From Gelidibacter gilvus (GTDB taxonomy: Bacteria > Bacteroidota > Bacteroidia > Flavobacteriales > Flavobacteriaceae), in assembly GCF_004115975.1 (NCBI RefSeq), contig NZ_SDDZ01000009.1, forward strand, positions 62,001 through 126,000: a DNA stretch of 64,000 bases, in the 5' to 3' direction. A model generated the notes under the pieces. That model worked only from the letters and a program-made list of their open reading frames with translations. It did no database searches and was not told the origin of the DNA. Every line of letters starts with the position of its first letter. Within the stretch, counting starts at the first letter, position 1. A program made the position numbers and the translations under genes. Positions 1 to 8,595 of this stretch are shown piece by piece.

Positions 1-18
1 GCGGCAGAGGTTAAAAAA

Positions 19-678
19 ATGAATGAATACGTTTATGAACCGAAAAGTGAGTCAGAAAGTCCAATCATCATAAATAATAAGTTTATTGATTCTGTGACCA
101 AGGATAAACCGAATAAATCCAATGAAATTTTTAATACTCCCTTTAACGAAATGGAGATAGATTCGATGATTGTTGCCGGTGCTTCAGATGAGGAAATTTA
201 TAGGAAGTTGGGCATGAAGGCTGATGATGGGTATTTCACCAAGCGCATGTATAAACAAATTCTAAAATTCTTTAAAACTAAAAGTGGAGGGTCGATTTTA
301 CAAGCTTTCCTTGATAGTATTCCTCTTGCGATGTTTATTCTCTTGCCAATTTTTGCTTTTATTTTAAAACTATTTTATTTTAGAAAAGGACGATTTGTGC
401 ATCATCTGGTTTTTAGCTTTTACTTTTTTGCTTTTCTATTTAGTGTATTTAGCTTGTTGGTTATTGCCAATTTGATTTGGAAGAATTTTCCTGGGTGGAT
501 TATGACTTTAACCATGTTTTCAACCTTTTTCTATTTGTTTCTTGGTGTCAAACAACTTTATGGAGGAAGTTATATAAGAAGTTTTATAAAGAGTAGCGCA
601 ATCAGTTTTTTGTTTTTGTCACTCGTGTTGCCATTTGCATTATTTATTATGGGGTTAATGGCGTTTTTGTTTTATTAG
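19..678 (+). CDS. DUF3667-like membrane protein, probably cut at its N-terminus by the window edge
   Basis: The product has about 85 hydrophilic residues followed by about five hydrophobic segments. The stretch RFVHHLVFSFYFFAFLF near residues 125-142 resembles the VxHLVFSLHFHxFLF pattern that I associate with DUF3667 membrane proteins of Bacteroidota. Those proteins usually begin with a short zinc-ribbon segment, which is absent here. The frame is open all the way to base 1 through GCG GCA GAG GTT, so the ATG at 19 may be internal and the true start may lie outside the window. The function is unknown. The family assignment rests on this one motif and the membrane layout, so it is moderate. 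Confidence 0.55.
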   Translation: MNEYVYEPKSESESPIIINNKFIDSVTKDKPNKSNEIFNTPFNEMEIDSMIVAGASDEEIYRKLGMKADDGYFTKRMYKQILKFFKTKSGGSILQAFLDSIPLAMFILLPIFAFILKLFYFRKGRFVHHLVFSFYFFAFLFSVFSLLVIANLIWKNFPGWIMTLTMFSTFFYLFLGVKQLYGGSYIRSFIKSSAISFLFLSLVLPFALFIMGLMAFLFY

Positions 679-683
679 TGAAA

Positions 684-971
684 CCCAAAATCTAAAAGCG
701 AAGCGCATTAGGTTTTGCTGGTTGAACTAAACCCGCATTTTTGCGGGATCTATACCCAAAATCTAAAAGCGAAGCGCATTAGGTTTTGCTGGTTGAACTA
801 ATCCCGCATTTTTGCGGGATCTATACCCAAAACCTAAAAGCGAAAAGCGCATTAGGTTTTGCTGGTTGAACTAATCCCGCATTTTTGCGGGATCTATACC
901 CAAAACCTAAAAGCGAAAAGCGCATTAGGTTTTGCTGGTTGAACTAAACCCGCATTTTTGCGGGATCTATA
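684..971. repeat. Four tandem copies of a 71-73 bp repeat with two hairpins per unit
   Basis: Units lie at 684-754, 755-825, 826-898 and 899-971. The first two are 71 bp. The last two are 73 bp because of an extra AA in the AAAAGCG segment. Each unit holds a hairpin with arms AAAACCTAA and TTAGGTTTT (the first two units have AAAATCTAA) and a second hairpin CCCGCATTTTTGCGGG. A degenerate fifth part follows at 972-1020, interrupted by a CCTGTC...GACAGG palindrome at 975-993. The array fills the gap between the DUF3667-like gene and the end of uvrA, and I see no gene in it. Confidence 0.93.
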
Positions 972-974
972 CCC

Positions 975-993
975 CTGTCTGCCGACAGGCAGG
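975..993. repeat. Palindromic CCTGTCTGCCGACAGGCAGG-type element
   Basis: A short GC-rich palindrome (arms CCTGTC and GACAGG, overlapping CTGCC and GGCAG) interrupts the fifth, decayed copy of the 71-73 bp repeat. It resembles the CCTGC...GGCAGG palindromes at 4920-5020 and could be a member of the same dispersed repeat family. Confidence 0.6.
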
Positions 994-1065
994 CAAAACC
1001 TAAAAGCGAAGCATGTTAGTTTTGATGTTTTAAACTACTCCCAACTTCCGACTGAGTACTGCCAA

Positions 1066-3855
1066 CTAAAGCTTCTCCTTCAAATATTTCCCCGTCACTG
1101 AGTTCTTATTCTTCACCAATTCCTCAGGTGTTCCTGCAGCAACTAATTTTCCGCCTCTATCGCCACCTTCTGGACCTAAGTCAATAATATAATCTGCGCA
1201 TTTAATCAGTTCAAGATTATGTTCAATAACAATTATCGAGTGTCCTTGCTCTATCAATGCCTGAAAGGATTTCAAGAGTTTTTTAATGTCGTGAAAGTGT
1301 AATCCTGTAGTAGGCTCATCAAAAATAAATAAGGCATTGTCACTTCTTGAACCTTTTCCTAAAAAAGTCGCCAATTTAATACGTTGAGCTTCACCACCAG
1401 AAAGGGTAGAAGAGCTTTGTCCTAAAGTCACATAGCCCAAACCAACATCTTGTAAAGGCTGTAGTTTACTCTGTATTTTTAATTCATTGTGTTTTTCAAA
1501 GAAGGCAATCGCATCATCAATGGTCATTGTAAGAATGTCGTCAATGTTTTTGTCTTCAAAAGTGACTTCCAATACTTCTTTTTTGAAGCGTTTCCCGTTA
1601 CACGTTTCGCAAGTTAAATGGACATCTGCCATAAACTGCATTTCAATGGTCACTTCGCCATCGCCTTTACAAGTCTCACAACGGCCGCCATCGACATTAA
1701 AACTGAAATGTTTGGCTTGGTAATTCCGTATTTTGCTTAACTTTTGATTGGCATAAAGTGCTCTGATTTCGTCATAAGCCTTCACATAGGTTACGGGATT
1801 GGAACGTGACGAACGTCCAATAGGATTTTGATCGACAAACTCTATGTGCTTTACGTTTCTAAAATTTCCTTTCAATTCAGTAAACTGACCTGCTTTATCG
1901 CCAAACCCCGTCAAATGTTTTTGAATGGCTGGATACAGGATATCCTTGACCAAAGTACTTTTACCACTTCCGGAAACACCTGTAATGACCGTCAACATTT
2001 CCAAAGGAAAAGTCACGTCAATGTTCTGTAAATTATGTTCTCTGGCACCAATAATATCGATATGATATTTTGACGTGCGACGTTTCTTGGGGACGTCAAT
2101 TTTAAGTTTTCCGTTGAGATATTGTGCCGTTAGAGAATTAGATTTCAGAATATCTTCATAAGTACCGGCAGCTACAACTTCGCCACCAAGAGTACCAGCT
2201 TCCGGACCAATATCGATAATTTCATCGGCGGCCTGCATAATATCTTCATCGTGTTCAACTACAATAACGGTATTGCCTAAATCGCGTAAAGCCTTAAGTA
2301 CTACAATGAGTTTTTCAGTGTCTTTAGGATGGAGTCCAATGCTTGGCTCATCCAAAATATACATAGAACCCACTAAACTACTGCCCAATGAGGTTGCTAA
2401 ATTGATACGTTGACTTTCGCCACCGGATAGAGTATTTGATTTCCTGTTGAGTGTCAAATAATCAAGACCAACATTCGACAAAAATGACAGTCTATTGGAA
2501 ATCTCCTTTAGTAATCGGTTGGCGATAGTGGTGTCATAGTCGTTCAATTCTAATTGATCGAAAAACACGGCTAAATTATCTAAAGGCATGGTCACCAAAT
2601 CGGTGATGGTCACGTCGCTAATTTTCACATAATTGGCCTCAGGACGCAAACGTTTTCCGTGACATACACTGCATTTGGTTTTTCCTCTATAACGCGAGAG
2701 CATCACTCGATTCTGAATTTTATAGGCTTTTGATTCCAATTCGGTGAAAAAACTGTTCAGGCCTTCAAAATACTTGTTGCCATCCCAAATTAATTGCTTC
2801 TGTGCATCGGTAAGTTGAAAATAGGGCTTGTGAATAGGAAAATCAAATTTATGCGAGTTATTGACCAGTTGATCGCGGAACCAGCTCATACTTTCTCCTC
2901 TCCAAGGAAAAATAGCGTTTTCATAAACAGAAAGTGCCGTATTTGGAATGACCAATTCTTCATCAATCCCGATGACATCGCCATAGCCTTCACATTTAGG
3001 ACAAGCGCCATAAGGATTATTAAAGCTGAACAAATGCACGTTGGGTTCCAAAAAAGTCATCCCATCCATTTCAAATTTATTATTAAAAGCAGTCTGTTTA
3101 TGATCAGAAAGTGATTCAATAATAGTGGTGCCTTTTCCTTCAAAAAACGCAGTTTCAATAGCATCGGCGAGCCTATTGTAAAAATCCTCTTCGTGTTTGA
3201 TAACTATTCTGTCCACCACCAGAAAAATATCTTTTTTGAGATCTTTTTCGAGTGCATCTTCAATTCTAAATACCTCATTTTTATACTGAACCCTAGCATA
3301 GCCCTGTTGTTGAAGCACTTTAAGTTTGTCATCCATCGTTCGGCCTTCTTCTAAAATAATAGGAGCGAGGAGGAGCAATCTTTCGCCGTCTTCATAAGAT
3401 TTTATCAGATTTAGAACATCTGCCGTTGTATGTTTTTTGACCAAATTTCCTGAAATAGGCGAGTAGGTTTTTCCAATTCTTGCAAACAATAATTTTAAAT
3501 AATCATAAATCTCGGTAGTGGTCCCTACGGTAGATCGTGGATTAGTGGAGTTTACCTTTTGCTCAATAGCAATGGCTGGCGCAATCCCTTTTATATAATC
3601 TACTTTTGGCTTGTTGAGCCTTCCTAAAAACTGACGTGCATAACTAGATAGACTTTCAACATAGCGTCTTTGACCTTCTGCATATAATGTGTCAAATGCA
3701 AGACTAGACTTGCCCGAACCTGATAATCCAGTAATGACCACCAATTTGTTACGCGGAATTACCACATCCATGTTTTTGAGATTGTGGAGGTTAGCGCCTT
3801 TTATGATAATATTTTGTTTTGGATTTACTTCGGAAAGATTGAGCTTCATAGTCAT
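1066..3855 (-). CDS. uvrA: UvrABC excinuclease subunit A
   Basis: UvrA is the damage-recognition ATPase of nucleotide excision repair; it loads UvrB onto lesions in the cytoplasm. The 929 residues match the usual 930-950. Two ABC modules are visible. The first has Walker [11 protein letters not shown] near residue 45, zinc-binding pairs CPKC and CSVC, and signature [12 protein letters not shown]. The second has GVSGSGKST near 630, the zinc module [16 protein letters not shown], and signature [12 protein letters not shown], followed by a DEPTTGLH Walker B/D-loop region. A second ATG lies two codons inside (MTMKLN), so 3849 is an alternative start. A TATCTTTG -7 box lies just upstream. The gene stands alone between a repeat array and a divergent sigma factor gene. 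Confidence 0.98.
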   Translation of the reverse strand: MTMKLNLSEVNPKQNIIIKGANLHNLKNMDVVIPRNKLVVITGLSGSGKSSLAFDTLYAEGQRRYVESLSSYARQFLGRLNKPKVDYIKGIAPAIAIEQKVNSTNPRSTVGTTTEIYDYLKLLFARIGKTYSPISGNLVKKHTTADVLNLIKSYEDGERLLLLAPIILEEGRTMDDKLKVLQQQGYARVQYKNEVFRIEDALEKDLKKDIFLVVDRIVIKHEEDFYNRLADAIETAFFEGKGTTIIESLSDHKQTAFNNKFEMDGMTFLEPNVHLFSFNNPYGACPKCEGYGDVIGIDEELVIPNTALSVYENAIFPWRGESMSWFRDQLVNNSHKFDFPIHKPYFQLTDAQKQLIWDGNKYFEGLNSFFTELESKAYKIQNRVMLSRYRGKTKCSVCHGKRLRPEANYVKISDVTITDLVTMPLDNLAVFFDQLELNDYDTTIANRLLKEISNRLSFLSNVGLDYLTLNRKSNTLSGGESQRINLATSLGSSLVGSMYILDEPSIGLHPKDTEKLIVVLKALRDLGNTVIVVEHDEDIMQAADEIIDIGPEAGTLGGEVVAAGTYEDILKSNSLTAQYLNGKLKIDVPKKRRTSKYHIDIIGAREHNLQNIDVTFPLEMLTVITGVSGSGKSTLVKDILYPAIQKHLTGFGDKAGQFTELKGNFRNVKHIEFVDQNPIGRSSRSNPVTYVKAYDEIRALYANQKLSKIRNYQAKHFSFNVDGGRCETCKGDGEVTIEMQFMADVHLTCETCNGKRFKKEVLEVTFEDKNIDDILTMTIDDAIAFFEKHNELKIQSKLQPLQDVGLGYVTLGQSSSTLSGGEAQRIKLATFLGKGSRSDNALFIFDEPTTGLHFHDIKKLLKSFQALIEQGHSIIVIEHNLELIKCADYIIDLGPEGGDRGGKLVAAGTPEELVKNKNSVTGKYLKEKL

Positions 3856-3872
3856 TTTTGCATATAAGAATG

Positions 3873-3880
3873 CAAAGATA
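3873..3880 (-). promoter_or_regulatory. Putative -7 box (TATCTTTG) for uvrA
   Basis: On the minus strand this reads TATCTTTG and matches the flavobacterial TAnnTTTG consensus. It lies about 18-25 bases upstream of the uvrA start codons. No clear TTG element was found at the expected spacing. Confidence 0.45.
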
Positions 3881-3946
3881 CTACATCTAAATCGGTCATG
3901 AAAAAAAGTTATTGTCCAATAAAATGTTAAAGTTTCAGTAGATTTT

Positions 3947-3978
3947 TTGCATTTTAGGAATGATTGTTGTTATATTTG
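3947..3978 (+). promoter_or_regulatory. Putative flavobacterial promoter for the ECF sigma factor gene
   Basis: TTG at 3947-3949 and TATATTTG at 3971-3978 are separated by 21 bases, which fits the TTG-N17-23-TAnnTTTG pattern of Flavobacterium promoters. This would leave a leader of roughly 90 bases before the ATG at 4077. Confidence 0.5.
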
Positions 3979-4076
3979 ACCTCAAACTTCTAAAACAGAG
4001 TCGCCTATATCATAATATTACTTTATAAAGATTAACCCCAAGCTCGGAATTTTTTCCAAGCATTAAAGTAATAACA

Positions 4077-4661
4077 ATGAAACACGAACTTATCACAGAC
4101 GCTGTTTTAGTGAGCAATTATATTAAAGGAGACGAAAGTGCTCTTTCTGAATTGATCACTAAGCACAAACAAAAAATCTATAGTTTTATCTATTCTAAAG
4201 TTTACGATAGAGATATTACTGAAGATATTTTTCAAGACACTTTTATTAAGGTTATACGTACCCTCCGATTAGGAAAATACAACGAAGAAGGTAAGTTTTT
4301 ACCTTGGGTGATGCGTATTGCACATAACTTGGTCATTGATCATTTTAGAAAAAACAACCGCATGCCAAAGTTCTCCAACACTGGAGAGTTCAGTATTTTT
4401 TCAGTCCTTAGTGATTCGACTTTAGATGCTGAAAAAGGCATGATTAAAGAGCAGATAGAATCTGACTTAAGACGCTTAATTGAGGAATTACCAGAAGAGC
4501 AGAAAGCTGTTTTGGTCATGCGCATGTACAACGACATGAGTTTTAAGGAAATATCAGATAAAACAGGTGTGAGCATTAATACAGCCTTGGGGAGAATGCG
4601 TTACGCTTTGATTAATTTAAGAAAAGTGATTGAACAGAAAAATATAATCTTAACCAATTAA
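4077..4661 (+). CDS. ECF-type RNA polymerase sigma-70 factor
   Basis: This 194-residue protein has the two-domain layout of an extracytoplasmic-function sigma factor. Region 2 is at about residues 15-95 (DITEDIFQDTFIKVIRT, then FLPWVMRIAHNLVIDHFRK), and sigma-70 region 4 is at about 130-185 (LPEEQKAVLVMRMYNDMSFKEIS, then GVSINTALGRMRYAL). It would recruit RNA polymerase to alternative promoters. No anti-sigma factor with a membrane segment is adjacent; only a 47-residue ORF follows, so control by a FecR-like partner is not supported. Length and motifs are complete. Confidence 0.95.
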   Translation: MKHELITDAVLVSNYIKGDESALSELITKHKQKIYSFIYSKVYDRDITEDIFQDTFIKVIRTLRLGKYNEEGKFLPWVMRIAHNLVIDHFRKNNRMPKFSNTGEFSIFSVLSDSTLDAEKGMIKEQIESDLRRLIEELPEEQKAVLVMRMYNDMSFKEISDKTGVSINTALGRMRYALINLRKVIEQKNIILTN

Positions 4662-4733
4662 GAACTATAGGATATAATAAATCAAGTTTTGCTCCGTTAA
4701 TAGGGATATAGTCTAATAAAAACTCCTAAAAAA

Positions 4734-4877
4734 ATGGCAAAACTTTACTCTAAATGTCCCCAAAAAAATGGCAGCTTTAATCCAAAAGAAGAAACAATCA
4801 ATTTCTTATTGAATTATTCTAAGGCATTAAATGTCATTCAAGGCGAGAAATGGCAGTTCGAAACACTTTTGAACTAA
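4734..4877 (+). CDS. Small 47-residue protein downstream of the sigma factor
   Basis: The ORF begins at ATG 4734 (MAKLYSKCPQKNGSF) and ends with TAA at 4875-4877, immediately before a strong hairpin terminator. The product is basic and hydrophilic at first, with an amphipathic middle (TINFLLNYSKALNVI). There is no signal peptide or membrane segment. It follows the sigma gene by 72 bases in the same direction and shares its terminator, so the two are probably co-transcribed. I believe small proteins of this sort occur in the same place in other flavobacteria, but that is from memory. The function is unknown; a regulator of the sigma factor is possible but unproven. Confidence 0.6.
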   Translation: MAKLYSKCPQKNGSFNPKEETINFLLNYSKALNVIQGEKWQFETLLN

Positions 4878-4882
4878 GATTT

Positions 4883-4916
4883 AAAAAGTCCCGAGATTTA
4901 GATTCTCGGGACTTTT
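4883..4916 (+). terminator. Strong Rho-independent terminator after the sigma factor operon
   Basis: Arms AAAAGTCCCGAGA (4884-4896) and TCTCGGGACTTTT (4904-4916) pair perfectly over 13 bases around a 7-base loop, with A and T tracts at the ends. It can work in both directions. Confidence 0.9.
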
Positions 4917-5035
4917 AAATTCCTGCGAAAGGCAGGAAACCTTTAGGCTCAGCGAATGAATTCCTGCGGAAGGCAGGAATCTATTTTAGGTTCAGCGAAT
5001 GAATTCCTGCGAAGGCAGGAATCTATTTTAGGTTC
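4917..5035. repeat. Three copies of an ATTCCTGCG..GGCAGGAAT palindromic repeat
   Basis: The palindrome AATTCCTGCG(AA/GAA/AA)GGCAGGAA occurs three times, at about 4919-4940, 4960-4980 and 5000-5021. The copies are separated by near-identical spacers containing TTTAGG(C/T)TCAGCGAATG. It is a REP-like block between the sigma operon and the end of the endonuclease III gene. Confidence 0.85.
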
Positions 5036-5079
5036 AGTGAAGCTAATTCCATTATTATGAGCCCTGCCTAAATTTCACT

Positions 5080-5736
5080 TCATCCTTTCTTTTTGTAGTA
5101 ATCTTTCAGCACACTCGCTCTCCCGATAGTTTTCGTGATAATATCCTTTTCTAAATCCCAACCTCTTGCAGGGGAATACTCGCGTCCGTAGAAAATCATT
5201 TGTAAATGTAAATTGTTCCAAGTTTCAATTGGAAAAAGACGTTTCGCATCTCTTTCCGTTTGTACTACGTTTTTGCCGGTGGTAAAATTCCAACGGTACA
5301 TCAATCTGTGAATGTGCGTATCTACTGGAAACGCCGGAATGCCAAAAGCCTGAGAAAGTACTACTGCGGCAGTTTTGTGACCAACTGCTGGCAACTCCTC
5401 CAAATCTTCATAGGTCTGCGGCACCTCTCCGTCGTGCTTGTCAATTAAGATGTGTGATAATCCATGAATTCCTTTACTTTTCATTGGAGATAAACCTACG
5501 GGTCTGATAATGTCCCGGATTTCTTCCACCGAGAGTTTGATCATGTCATACGGGTTATCAGCTTTTGCAAAAAGAAGTGGCGTAATTTGATTGACGCGCA
5601 CATCAGTGCATTGGGCGGACATTAAAACAGCAATTAAAAGTGTGTAAGGATCTTTATGGTCTAAAGGTACTGGAAGTGTTGGATACAGTTGGTTTAACGT
5701 ATTTATAACAAAATCCACCTTCTCTTGTTTGGTCAT
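5080..5736 (-). CDS. nth: Endonuclease III-like DNA glycosylase/AP lyase without Fe-S cysteines
   Basis: The family removes oxidised pyrimidines and cleaves the abasic site in base excision repair. I chose the ATG at 5736 (MTKQEKVDFV, 218 residues). A longer reading to 5841 would overlap the divergent peroxiredoxin gene and adds non-family sequence. The helix-hairpin-helix LPAVGHKTAAVV carries catalytic Lys121, and the catalytic aspartate is Asp139 in FPVDTHIHRL. The C-terminus, where family members normally have a Cys-X6-Cys-X2-Cys-X5-Cys iron-sulfur loop, reads YGREYSPARGWDLEKD and contains no cysteine. The enzyme is therefore predicted to lack the [4Fe-4S] cluster. Confidence 0.93.
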   Translation of the reverse strand: MTKQEKVDFVINTLNQLYPTLPVPLDHKDPYTLLIAVLMSAQCTDVRVNQITPLLFAKADNPYDMIKLSVEEIRDIIRPVGLSPMKSKGIHGLSHILIDKHDGEVPQTYEDLEELPAVGHKTAAVVLSQAFGIPAFPVDTHIHRLMYRWNFTTGKNVVQTERDAKRLFPIETWNNLHLQMIFYGREYSPARGWDLEKDIITKTIGRASVLKDYYKKKG

Positions 5737-5773
5737 AAGTTGTATTTTTACAAATATCAAATTAAAAACAGTT
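5737..5773. promoter_or_regulatory. 37-bp divergent promoter region between nth and bcp
   Basis: The gap between the two chosen start codons holds the inverted repeat TTGTA-TTTT-TACAA. Both promoters must lie in or beside this short space, or inside the opposing gene ends. No perfect TAnnTTTG box was found. Confidence 0.35.
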
Positions 5774-6226
5774 ATGACCAAATTAAAAGCAGGAGACAAG
5801 GCTCCAGATTTTTCAGCACAGGACGAACAAGGAAATACCATTTCTTTGTCAGATTATAAAGGTAAAAAACTAGTGATTTTCTTTTATCCTAAAGCGAGTA
5901 CGCCAACATGTACTACAGAAGCATGTAACCTCAGGGATAATTACAAGGATTTGCAAAATAAGGGTTATGAAATATTGGGTGTTAGCGCCGACAGTGCCAA
6001 AAGACAGTCAAATTTTAAAAATAAATATAATTTTCCATATCCTTTGTTGGCAGATGAAGACAAAGAAGTCATTAAGGCCTTTGGTGTTTGGGGTGAAAAG
6101 AAGTTTATGGGACGCACGTTTGACGGAATTCATCGCGTGACCTTTGTTATTGATGAAAACGGAATTATTGAAAAAGTGATTGATAAAGTGAAAGCCAAGA
6201 TTCACACAGAGCAAATTCTGGAATAG
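5774..6226 (+). CDS. bcp: Thioredoxin-dependent thiol peroxidase (bacterioferritin comigratory protein family)
   Basis: This peroxiredoxin reduces hydrogen peroxide and organic peroxides in the cytosol using thioredoxin. The start at 5774 (MTKLKAGDKAPDF) gives 150 residues, the normal Bcp/PrxQ size; an in-frame extension to 5729 overlaps the nth promoter region. The peroxidatic cysteine is Cys46 in PKASTPTCTTEAC, and the resolving cysteine is five residues later at Cys51, the atypical 2-Cys arrangement of this family. It is divergent from nth across 37 bp and ends at a shared bidirectional terminator. Both neighbours deal with oxidative damage, which hints at coordinated expression. Confidence 0.96.
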   Translation: MTKLKAGDKAPDFSAQDEQGNTISLSDYKGKKLVIFFYPKASTPTCTTEACNLRDNYKDLQNKGYEILGVSADSAKRQSNFKNKYNFPYPLLADEDKEVIKAFGVWGEKKFMGRTFDGIHRVTFVIDENGIIEKVIDKVKAKIHTEQILE

Positions 6227-6245
6227 TTTCTCAAGAATACATCAT

Positions 6246-6284
6246 AAAAAAAGACCTTAGCATTTTAAACTAAGGTCTTTTTTT
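6246..6284. terminator. Bidirectional terminator between bcp and the 484-residue gene
   Basis: Arms AAAAAAAGACCTTAG (6246-6260) and CTAAGGTCTTTTTTT (6270-6284) pair perfectly, with A and T tracts on both sides. It serves the two convergent genes and touches the stop codon of the leftward one. Confidence 0.92.
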
Positions 6285-7738
6285 TATTGATCTCTATAAA
6301 CTTCCTCTGCTTCATATCCAAAGAGGCTCTTTTCTTTTATGATTTTTGAAACTCCAGGGGGCAGCATCGCTTCCCAACCCTCATCGCCATCAGAAATGGA
6401 TTTAAGTACTGATCTGGAAAAAATGGAGAGGATGTTCGGATCATAATCGGTAATATCGACGACTTTCCCATTGTATTTAAAGAATTTATACAATTCCTTC
6501 ATTCGTGGATGGACTTTTAAATTCTCGCTAGTGCTTAATTCGCCGTCTTCATTTTCCATAGGATAAAGATAAACACGTAAATCCTTAAAGAATAGTTTTC
6601 CAAAGGCTTCCAAAATACCACCACTTAAATGACGGTAATATTTTTCGTCAAAAATGTCCACTAAATTGTTGACACCCATGGACAATCCCATTCTGTTCTT
6701 AGAATATTGGGAGAAATACTCTACTAATTTGTAATATTCCTGGAAGTTGGAAATCAAAACCGTATGGCCTAAAGAACAAAGCAACTCAGCTCTGTCCATA
6801 AAATCCTGTTCGTCAATTTCCCCTTCTGCTCTTAAATTTGAAAGTGTAATCTCAAAAACAACTTGGGTATTGTTAATGTCTACTTTGTTTTCCTTAATAA
6901 ACATGTCATAAGATTTCTGAAACATGTCTATGTTTACCTTGGTTACGGGTCTAAAACTACCGCGTAATGCCAAAATATTCTTTTTGTATAAAATTCTAGC
7001 AGGCAGTACGTTATTGCCATCAGGGGCAAACATGACCGCATCGGTCATATTGTTTTTAACAAGTTGCAAGCTCATCAATCGGTTGTCCACATCTTTAAAT
7101 ACAGGGCCTGAGAAGTTGATGGTGTCAATTTCAATTTGATCCTTATCTAGATGATCGTATAAATAGCGCAAGATTTTTTTAGGCTCATTGTATTTATAAT
7201 AGGCACCATATATGAGGTTGGTACCTAAAATACCTAAGGTTTCTTGCTGTAGGCGCGCATCATTTTCTCTAAAGCGAAAATGTAAAAGAATTTCATTATA
7301 AGCTGTATGGTGTGGTTCAATTTGATATTTGATACCTACCCAGCCATGGCCCTTATATTTTTTCGCAAAATCAATCGTGGCCACCGTATTGGCAAAAGAA
7401 AAGAACATTTTATTAGGATGCTTGTCTCTTGAAAGGCGTTCTTCAATTAATTGGATTTCATGATTTAACATTTTTCTCAACCGCTCTTCTGTCACGTAGC
7501 GCCCATCTTCTTCAACACCATAAATGGCATCACTAAAATCTTTGTCATAAGCAGACATAGCCTTAGCAATGGTGCCAGATCCGCCGCCAGCTCTAAAAAA
7601 CTGACGTACAGTTTCTTGACCTGCGCCAATTTCAGCAAAGGTTCCGTAAATGTTCTCATTAAGATTGATACGAAGCGCTTTGTTTTTAAGCGATGGAATC
7701 TCTTCAAATTCTTTATCGCCCTTTAAGGTTATCTCCAT
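6284..7738 (-). CDS. Conserved cytosolic protein of unknown function (484 residues)
   Basis: I recognise the sequence style (FAEIGAGQETVRQFFRAGG, then GTIAKAMSAYDKDFSDAIYG near residues 34-75) as a widely conserved bacterial family, but I cannot name a tested function. There is no signal peptide or membrane helix. The conserved N-terminal block is rich in glycine, followed by VTEERLRKMLNHE and a predicted alpha/beta body. The C-terminus (MLPPGVSKIIKEKSLFGYEAE) also looks conserved. The gene is monocistronic, ends at a bidirectional terminator and is divergent from the metallo-hydrolase gene. Full length appears intact. Confidence 0.85.
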   Translation of the reverse strand: MEITLKGDKEFEEIPSLKNKALRINLNENIYGTFAEIGAGQETVRQFFRAGGGSGTIAKAMSAYDKDFSDAIYGVEEDGRYVTEERLRKMLNHEIQLIEERLSRDKHPNKMFFSFANTVATIDFAKKYKGHGWVGIKYQIEPHHTAYNEILLHFRFRENDARLQQETLGILGTNLIYGAYYKYNEPKKILRYLYDHLDKDQIEIDTINFSGPVFKDVDNRLMSLQLVKNNMTDAVMFAPDGNNVLPARILYKKNILALRGSFRPVTKVNIDMFQKSYDMFIKENKVDINNTQVVFEITLSNLRAEGEIDEQDFMDRAELLCSLGHTVLISNFQEYYKLVEYFSQYSKNRMGLSMGVNNLVDIFDEKYYRHLSGGILEAFGKLFFKDLRVYLYPMENEDGELSTSENLKVHPRMKELYKFFKYNGKVVDITDYDPNILSIFSRSVLKSISDGDEGWEAMLPPGVSKIIKEKSLFGYEAEEVYRDQ

Positions 7739-7803
7739 ACTGTAGATTGAGTTTTATAAGCTACAAAGGTATCAAATTGCTATCTTAAACAAAATAATAA
7801 ACT

Positions 7804-7811
7804 TACTTTTG
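7804..7811 (+). promoter_or_regulatory. Putative -7 box (TACTTTTG) for the metallo-hydrolase gene
   Basis: TACTTTTG matches TAnnTTTG and lies 17 bases before the TTG start codon at 7829. The nearest upstream TTG is 24 bases away, slightly beyond the usual spacing. Confidence 0.4.
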
Positions 7812-7828
7812 TTGTAAACAAAGCACCT

Positions 7829-8590
7829 TTGAGAGTTATATTTTTAGGAACAGGTACATCCCAAGGAATTCCGGTTATAGGGAGCACTCATCCTGTATGT
7901 TTAAGCGAGAATCCAAAAGACAAACGTCTGCGTGTTTCTGTGTTGATAGAATGGAACACAAATACCTATGTTATCGATTGCGGCCCCGATTTTAGACAAC
8001 AGATGCTTAATGCTAAATGTACCAAGTTGGATGGTGTTGTTTTTACCCATGAACATGCTGATCATACCGCAGGTTTAGATGATATTAGACCGTTTTATTT
8101 CAAGCAGGGTGATGTTCCCATTTATGCCCATAAAAGAGTTTTAAAAGCACTTAAGGAGCGGTTTGCTTATATATTTGAAACCCAAAACAAGTATGCTGGG
8201 GCACCAGGAGTGATGCCTATTAAAATTAAAAATGAACCGTTCCGATTGGGCAACTTAAATGTGGTGCCTATCAATGGGATGCATTACAAACTCCAGGTTT
8301 TTGGCTTCAGATTTAATGATTTCGCTTATTTAACCGATATGAAAACAATCGAAGATGAAGAGCTAGAGAAATTAAAGGGCGTTAAGGTGCTTGTGGTGAA
8401 TGCCTTGAGGGAGGAAGAACATATCTCTCATTTTAATCTGAGTGAAGCTCTAGAAATTATAAAAAAAGTACAGCCAGAACGTGCGTATTTGACGCATATC
8501 AGTCATATGCTTGGTTTTCACGACGAAGTTGAAAAGAAACTTCCCGAAAACGTTTTCTTGGCTTATGATAACTTACAAATTAACCTATAA
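7829..8590 (+). CDS. Metallo-beta-lactamase-fold hydrolase (PhnP-like)
   Basis: This 253-residue soluble protein has the fold's metal-binding motif HEHADH (residues 74-79) after VVFT. Other typical ligand positions are visible: Asp in YLTDM and His in YLTHISHMLGFHDE near the C-terminus. The N-terminus RVIFLGTGTSQGIPVIG matches the PhnP/phosphodiesterase-like branch, which cleaves cyclic phosphodiesters; the actual substrate cannot be told from sequence. Translation appears to begin at TTG 7829, since no ATG is available nearby and the family N-terminus starts exactly there. It is followed after 5 bases by a small membrane protein gene, so the two are likely co-transcribed. Confidence 0.92.
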   Translation: MRVIFLGTGTSQGIPVIGSTHPVCLSENPKDKRLRVSVLIEWNTNTYVIDCGPDFRQQMLNAKCTKLDGVVFTHEHADHTAGLDDIRPFYFKQGDVPIYAHKRVLKALKERFAYIFETQNKYAGAPGVMPIKIKNEPFRLGNLNVVPINGMHYKLQVFGFRFNDFAYLTDMKTIEDEELEKLKGVKVLVVNALREEEHISHFNLSEALEIIKKVQPERAYLTHISHMLGFHDEVEKKLPENVFLAYDNLQINL

Positions 8591-8595
8591 AATTT

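Noticed and set aside
684-971. Repeat array as a CRISPR array
   Set aside because: The 71-73 bp units follow each other directly with no unique spacers, and there are no cas genes nearby.
5737-5841. N-terminal extension of the endonuclease III gene to 5841
   Set aside because: It would overlap the first 68 bases of the divergent peroxiredoxin gene and adds residues unlike the family.
6284-7738. 484-residue protein as a TonB receptor or NAD-synthesis enzyme
   Set aside because: There is no signal peptide, plug or barrel pattern, and no nucleotidyltransferase HxGH-type motif.
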